This document shows positions 60,401 through 64,000 of a stretch of 64,000 nt of DNA, piece after piece. The translations under genes and the position numbers were made by a program. Source of the DNA: Mycobacterium sp. Root135 (lineage in GTDB: Bacteria > Actinomycetota > Actinomycetes > Mycobacteriales > Mycobacteriaceae); NCBI RefSeq assembly GCF_001426545.1, contig NZ_LMEZ01000007.1:318478-382477 (forward strand). The letters are read 5' to 3'. Below the pieces are notes generated by a model. That model had not been told where the DNA came from and did not search any database. It saw only the letters and a program-made list of their open reading frames with translations. Every line of letters starts with the position of its first letter. Positions within the stretch are counted from its first letter, which is position 1.

Positions 60401-61239
60401 GCCGACAGTTCCGTCATAAATGCGTCAACCGCGGCAGCGACCGGCACCGGTAGGTGCTCGATCATCGGGATGGTGCCACCCTCGACGACGACGACGTCCA
60501 CGCGTGAAGCACTGCTCAGCCCGCGACGTATCGGCTCGATGTCGGGGAAACTGAACGGGTCTCCGTCCGCGCCCAGGATGAGTACCGGGGCCGTCACTCC
60601 CCCGATGCGGTCCTCCATCGCGTACCGCGCACACGCCAGATGGCCCTCCAGCGGGTCGACGCCTGGCGCCAACGCGTCACGGATGAAGCGGTTGAGGATG
60701 TCTGGCCGGTCCTTCGGGTAGTACGGGGCTCGTTGCGACCACCAGGTGATGAGATGTCCTCCGTCGCAATCGGTTTTGGCGTCGTCGACGCCCGGCCCGC
60801 CGGCATGACCTTCCCGGTACTCCGGGCCGGTGTACGACGGCGACGACAGCACCACCGCGTCAACCCGTTCAGTGGCAGCCGCGGCGACCTCGATGGCCAC
60901 CACCGCTCCCGTGTGGTGCCCCATCACGGCAAAGTGCTTGATTCCCAGGGCATCTGCCAGAGCCAGGACACCAGCGGCGTACTGCTCGATCGTGTGCGAG
61001 CCTTGCGGCTTGGCGGACTGGCCGAATCCGTACATGTCCATCGCCACCACGCGGTAGCCGTCGGCGAGCAGTGGCAGCAGTTCGGCGAACTCGTCGTGCG
61101 AACGGGGAGTCTGATGCAGCGCGATCACGGTGGTGTCCCCGTGGCCCGCCTCGGCATAGTGCAACTGCCCCAGCGGGGTGTCGGCATAGCCCATCCGGAC
61201 GACCACCGCGTCCGCCGGGCCGGAAAGGTCAGTCGACAA
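60391..61239 (-). CDS. Alpha/beta-fold hydrolase with GHHTG nucleophile elbow
   Basis: 282 residues. ALHQTPRSHDEF oxyanion-region and the MDMYGFGQSAKP strand-loop fit the fold. The elbow reads G107-H-H-T-G111: His109 is where Ser/Asp/Cys normally sits. Asp (LGADGDPFS) and His (MIEHLP) positions are present. It may be a non-hydrolytic member (cofactor-free lyase or dioxygenase-like) or use Thr110. Overlaps the APC permease gene by 11 bases. Confidence 0.8.
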   Translation of the reverse strand: MSTDLSGPADAVVVRMGYADTPLGQLHYAEAGHGDTTVIALHQTPRSHDEFAELLPLLADGYRVVAMDMYGFGQSAKPQGSHTIEQYAAGVLALADALGIKHFAVMGHHTGAVVAIEVAAAATERVDAVVLSSPSYTGPEYREGHAGGPGVDDAKTDCDGGHLITWWSQRAPYYPKDRPDILNRFIRDALAPGVDPLEGHLACARYAMEDRIGGVTAPVLILGADGDPFSFPDIEPIRRGLSSASRVDVVVVEGGTIPMIEHLPVPVAAAVDAFMTELSAGR

Positions 61240-62677
61240 GGGTCCTCCCCATGTTGCGGTACGCCTCGGGACGCGTCGACCGTGCCCGCAGCGCCACGAC
61301 CAGCGCCACCACCACGGTGACGATGTGCAGCAGCGGCAAGCCGTTGATCACCGGCGAATCGGTGCCGGTGATGGCCGGGAAGTTCGAGAGCGCGAAGTAG
61401 GTGACGGCGCCGAATCCGATCATCGCCAGCGCCGGCGCGACCGTGTATCCCCAACCGAAGAGCTTCTGCCTCGCGAAGAACACGATTACCGCGAGCGACG
61501 TCGTGGTGATGAGAACCATCAGACCGACCGCCCCGAAGCCGGTCATCGCCGACACCAGGGTCGTCAGCGGTTCCAGGCCGGCCACGGCAAACCCGATCAC
61601 CACGAGTGCCTCGGCGGCGAATCCGGTGGCGCCGGCTACCGTCGGCGACTGGAACCGCGGGTGCAGGGTCTGCAGCGGACGGGGCAGGAAGCCGTCGCGG
61701 CCGAGGGCGAACATGTAGCGGGACGCCGCATTGTGGAAGGCCAGCACGCCGGCGAAACAACTGGTGACGATCAGAAGCTCGAGAATGCTCGTCCACGCCG
61801 AGCCCACGAACTGATCACTCAGGTCGAAGGCGAAGGTGCCTGGGCTGGCGCCAGCGGCCGCAACCGCATCGCCGGAACTGGCCAGGAAGGCCCACGACGT
61901 CAGCACGAAGAACAAGCCGATGCACCCCATCGCGATGTAGGTGGCACGCGGAATCGTCCGCTCGGGGTCCTTCGCCTCCTCGGCGTAGATGGCCGTGCCT
62001 TCGAACCCCTGATAGCAGGAGAACGCGAAGATCATTCCCACGCCGACCACGCCGGGGACGAATACCTGCTCGGGACTGAAGGAGCTGATCGGCAGGCTGC
62101 CGAGACCGTTCTTCGCGATGATCGCGACGTCGAGAACCAGCACGACGATCAACTCGAGGACGAGGGCGACACCCAGCACACCCGCGGCCAGCGTGATCTT
62201 GAAGTACCCCAAGACGAACGCCGCGACGAGACCGATCAGTGTGCAGACCCACCATGGGATGTTCACTCCGGTGAACGTGTTCACGCTGCCGGAAGCGAAG
62301 AAGCCCATGGCGCCACCGGTAGCCGCGGCCAGCGCCAGGTAGGCGGTCGTGGCGATGTAGGCGCCCGCGAGGCCGATCGGCCGGCCGAGGCCACGCACGA
62401 TGTAGGCGAAGAACGCGCCGGCGTTGTGAACGTGCGGAACCATTCGGGTGAAGCCGACGGCGAACAGCAGCATGATCGCCATGACGAACACGTACATCCC
62501 GGGGGTGCCGACCCCCACGCCCAGACCGAGGGCGAGGGGAAGGATGGCGACCGCACCGCCTGCAGGAGCGACGGTCGCCATGACCATGAAGACGATGTGG
62601 GCGACGTTGAGGCTGCCCTTCGCAAGTTCCGTCTCACCCACCTTCGGCGGCCGACCGGTGTCTACTCGTTCTGCCAT
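61229..62677 (-). CDS. APC-superfamily amine/amino acid permease (copy 2)
   Basis: 482 residues from the ATG at 62677, which follows AGGAGGGG; the longer start at 62713 is not needed. About twelve membrane segments; N-terminal MATVAPAGGAVAILPLALG and CYQGFEGTAIYAEEAKDPERTIPRATY are APC motifs. Part of a permease-hydrolase-amine oxidase unit, mirroring the permease-amine oxidase pair at 12861-16264. Likely imports the amine oxidised by copy 2. Confidence 0.88.
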   Translation of the reverse strand: MAERVDTGRPPKVGETELAKGSLNVAHIVFMVMATVAPAGGAVAILPLALGLGVGVGTPGMYVFVMAIMLLFAVGFTRMVPHVHNAGAFFAYIVRGLGRPIGLAGAYIATTAYLALAAATGGAMGFFASGSVNTFTGVNIPWWVCTLIGLVAAFVLGYFKITLAAGVLGVALVLELIVVLVLDVAIIAKNGLGSLPISSFSPEQVFVPGVVGVGMIFAFSCYQGFEGTAIYAEEAKDPERTIPRATYIAMGCIGLFFVLTSWAFLASSGDAVAAAGASPGTFAFDLSDQFVGSAWTSILELLIVTSCFAGVLAFHNAASRYMFALGRDGFLPRPLQTLHPRFQSPTVAGATGFAAEALVVIGFAVAGLEPLTTLVSAMTGFGAVGLMVLITTTSLAVIVFFARQKLFGWGYTVAPALAMIGFGAVTYFALSNFPAITGTDSPVINGLPLLHIVTVVVALVVALRARSTRPEAYRNMGRTLVD

Positions 62678-62806
62678 GGAAGAACCCCTCCTTGAACGGC
62701 TTTGGGGCCGCAACGATGATGACGCACAATTCTGGGCTCAGTGTGCGAACAAGATCGTGGACTGACCAGTGCCCGGTCCGCTCACCGATACGTCGTGGAG
62801 TCAAGA

Positions 62807-63643
62807 TCATGACAACCCCAACAGTGCGACGCCGACGAACGCGACGGCGGCGCCGACCTGCTGCACCCGGCGCATCCGTTCGTGGAGCACCCAACGGGCC
62901 AGCAGCACCGTGACCACGGGATAGAGGGACGCCAAGACTCCCACCAAACTCACGTAGCCGAGTGTCGTGGCCCTCGCGAGCAACAGCAGGCCGCCGACGT
63001 CGACCACGCCGATCAGAATCGAGCTTCGTGCGAGCCAGAGTCGTGGGACGTCGGCGATCGCGCGGCGGTCCCGCAGCAAGAAGGGAAGCGCAAGGGTAAC
63101 GATGGTCAGCTTGAGGACCACCACCGTCCAGACGACCCCACCCGAAGCGGCTTCGGCGACGAACGTCGTCGTCGCCCCAAAGCCGATGCCGGCGACGGCC
63201 GCGAGCACCAGCGATCGGGCCGCCACCCGCCCGGACATCTCGGGCCCCGACGCCAGCACCACCCCGACGATGCCCAGAACCGCACCGGCAATGGCGAGAA
63301 GTCCGGGTGTCTCTCCGAGGTGGATGATCCCCCACCCCACCGGCACCAACACACCCAGCGCGCTGATGGGGGCGACCACGCCCATCGTGCCGATCGACAG
63401 AGCCGAATAGAACGCCACCAATCCGAGCATCATGCACACGCCGGCGCCGACCGCCCAGAGCAGATCGGCCGGGTTGCTGCTGCCGGGCCAGGCGACGAGC
63501 AGAACCACGAGGGCGGTCGTCAGGCCGGCCAACTGCGAGAGCGCGACCACGACGACTGCCGGCAGGCGCCGGCTCGCGACCCCGCCGATGAAGTCGGCCA
63601 ACCCTCCGCAGACCGAGGCGAGTAACGCCAAGAGCACGGCCAT
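62807..63643 (-). CDS. EamA/DMT-family membrane transporter
   Basis: 278 residues, ten hydrophobic segments in two similar halves of five, the hallmark of EamA drug/metabolite transporters. ATG 63643 chosen because GAAAGG lies just upstream; the GTG at 63649 is too close to it. Probably exports a metabolite. Transcribed toward the permease gene 129 bases further on, possibly in one unit. Confidence 0.87.
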   Translation of the reverse strand: MAVLLALLASVCGGLADFIGGVASRRLPAVVVVALSQLAGLTTALVVLLVAWPGSSNPADLLWAVGAGVCMMLGLVAFYSALSIGTMGVVAPISALGVLVPVGWGIIHLGETPGLLAIAGAVLGIVGVVLASGPEMSGRVAARSLVLAAVAGIGFGATTTFVAEAASGGVVWTVVVLKLTIVTLALPFLLRDRRAIADVPRLWLARSSILIGVVDVGGLLLLARATTLGYVSLVGVLASLYPVVTVLLARWVLHERMRRVQQVGAAVAFVGVALLGLS

Positions 63644-63855
63644 GTCCACCTTTCGTGGAGCCGGTCTTTCGACGATCCGAGGTCCGACCCCCGAAATCCG
63701 TTCAGCCCGTGCGAAAGAGGTGACCGAGACCGCTCCTAGACTGCTGAGGGTAGCTGTGACGGCGTTGCGCTCCAGCCGGCGTCGGCGGCCTGCACCGCCC
63801 TCAAGCTCTCAGCCACCTCTACACCCTTGCGGGCACCCGGATCCTCGCGACGACT

Positions 63856-63876
63856 CGGTCTCGCTCAGCGAGACCG
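63856..63876. promoter_or_regulatory. Perfect TCGCTCAGCGR-family palindrome, right-end intergenic region
   Basis: CGGTCTCGCT and AGCGAGACCG flank a single C: the most symmetrical member of the family. It lies 213 bases upstream of the DMT transporter start. The remainder of 63644-64000 has no gene I can support. Confidence 0.62.
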
Positions 63877-63962
63877 CGACTGTGGGACCGGCCTGACATC
63901 CTGCCGGTGCGATCGAGCCGCCGTCGGCGAGCGCTTCGTGTCGGCGACGTCCACACGGCACC

Positions 63963-63992
63963 CCTTGCCACATTGGCAAGACTCCTTGCCAC
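63963..63992. repeat. CCTTGCCAC direct and inverted repeats
   Basis: CCTTGCCAC occurs at 63963-63971 and 63984-63992 (21 bases apart, two helical turns). The first copy also pairs as CTTGCCA-CAT-TGGCAAG (63964-63980). Probably an operator for a gene beyond the right edge. Confidence 0.4.
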
Positions 63993-64000
63993 CTGACCCA

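Noticed and set aside
1..64000. Possible mobile-island features (transposase, integrase, tRNA, CRISPR, attachment sites)
   Set aside because: None seen on either strand; clustering of catabolic genes alone does not show recent transfer.

Overview
This window is GC-rich (roughly two thirds G+C by eye) and densely coding. GTG starts are frequent, genes are tightly coupled through GTGA/ATGA overlaps, and IclR, TetR, PadR and DeoR regulators are abundant. An F420-type luciferase-like oxidoreductase is present. All of this points to a high-GC actinobacterium, most likely a soil Mycolicibacterium/Mycobacterium or close relative. No rRNA, tRNA, insertion sequence, phage gene or CRISPR array is visible. 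The whole window reads as a catabolic region for amines, aromatic compounds and carbohydrates.

Layout. (1) 1-7.0 kb: the start of an acyl-CoA dehydrogenase, an aldehyde dehydrogenase (ALDH), a flavin amine oxidase, a TetR plus PAS-histidine kinase pair and an MFS carrier. (2) 7.3-12.8 kb: a DeoR-controlled cassette of zinc alcohol dehydrogenase, DhnA/LsrF-type aldolase, FGGY sugar kinase and D-2-hydroxyacid dehydrogenase, probably for a polyol or unusual sugar. (3) 12.9-31.8 kb: topaquinone copper amine oxidase plus APC permease, a small F420/SnoaL/PadR cluster, an MhpA-like aromatic hydroxylase, ALDH-WrbA-DsbA-like genes, an IclR regulator, and a seven-gene operon of TPP decarboxylase, ALDH, SDR, beta-propeller, VOC, PF06684 and hydrolase genes. 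(4) 31.9-43.9 kb: methyltransferase, MFS, ALDH, IclR, then acylating acetaldehyde dehydrogenase, 4-hydroxy-2-oxovalerate aldolase, acyl-CoA ligase, a double CaiB-type CoA transferase and enoyl-CoA hydratase. (5) 43.1-56.2 kb: a long minus-strand operon of Rieske oxygenase, LigB-type extradiol dioxygenase, two ring-cleavage-type hydrolases, a 47-residue membrane protein, an oxidoreductase, an M20-like protein and a frameshifted IclR. Opposite it lie a ferredoxin reductase, FdxA-type ferredoxin and MFS; then come TetR, ALDH and hydratase. (6) 56.3-63.6 kb: GMC oxidoreductase, a second copper amine oxidase, hydrolase, APC permease and DMT exporter.

How it may work together. Two amine modules (permease plus copper amine oxidase) sit at 13-16 kb and 58-63 kb. 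Each would import a primary amine and oxidise it to an aldehyde for one of the five ALDHs. The second half carries a complete meta-cleavage set: ring hydroxylation (Rieske with ferredoxin and reductase), ring opening (LigB type), C-C hydrolysis, hydratase, aldolase and acylating aldehyde dehydrogenase, ending in pyruvate and acetyl-CoA. Two palindrome families tie the scattered operons together. GTTCG-N5-CGAAC occurs at about 16.3, 18.9, 23.9 (two) and 24.9 kb, around the IclR gene at 24.0 kb. TCGCTCAGCGR occurs at about 35.4, 36.4, 50.6, 56.2, 60.4 and 63.9 kb. These are read directly from sequence; their role as operators, and the actual substrates, are inference.

Several genes carry family folds but lack family catalytic residues (M20-like protein, SDR, GHHTG hydrolase, N-half of the CoA transferase). 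There is also a decayed duplicate of the MhpA-like gene and its promoter at 16.3-16.6 kb. These are the main oddities.
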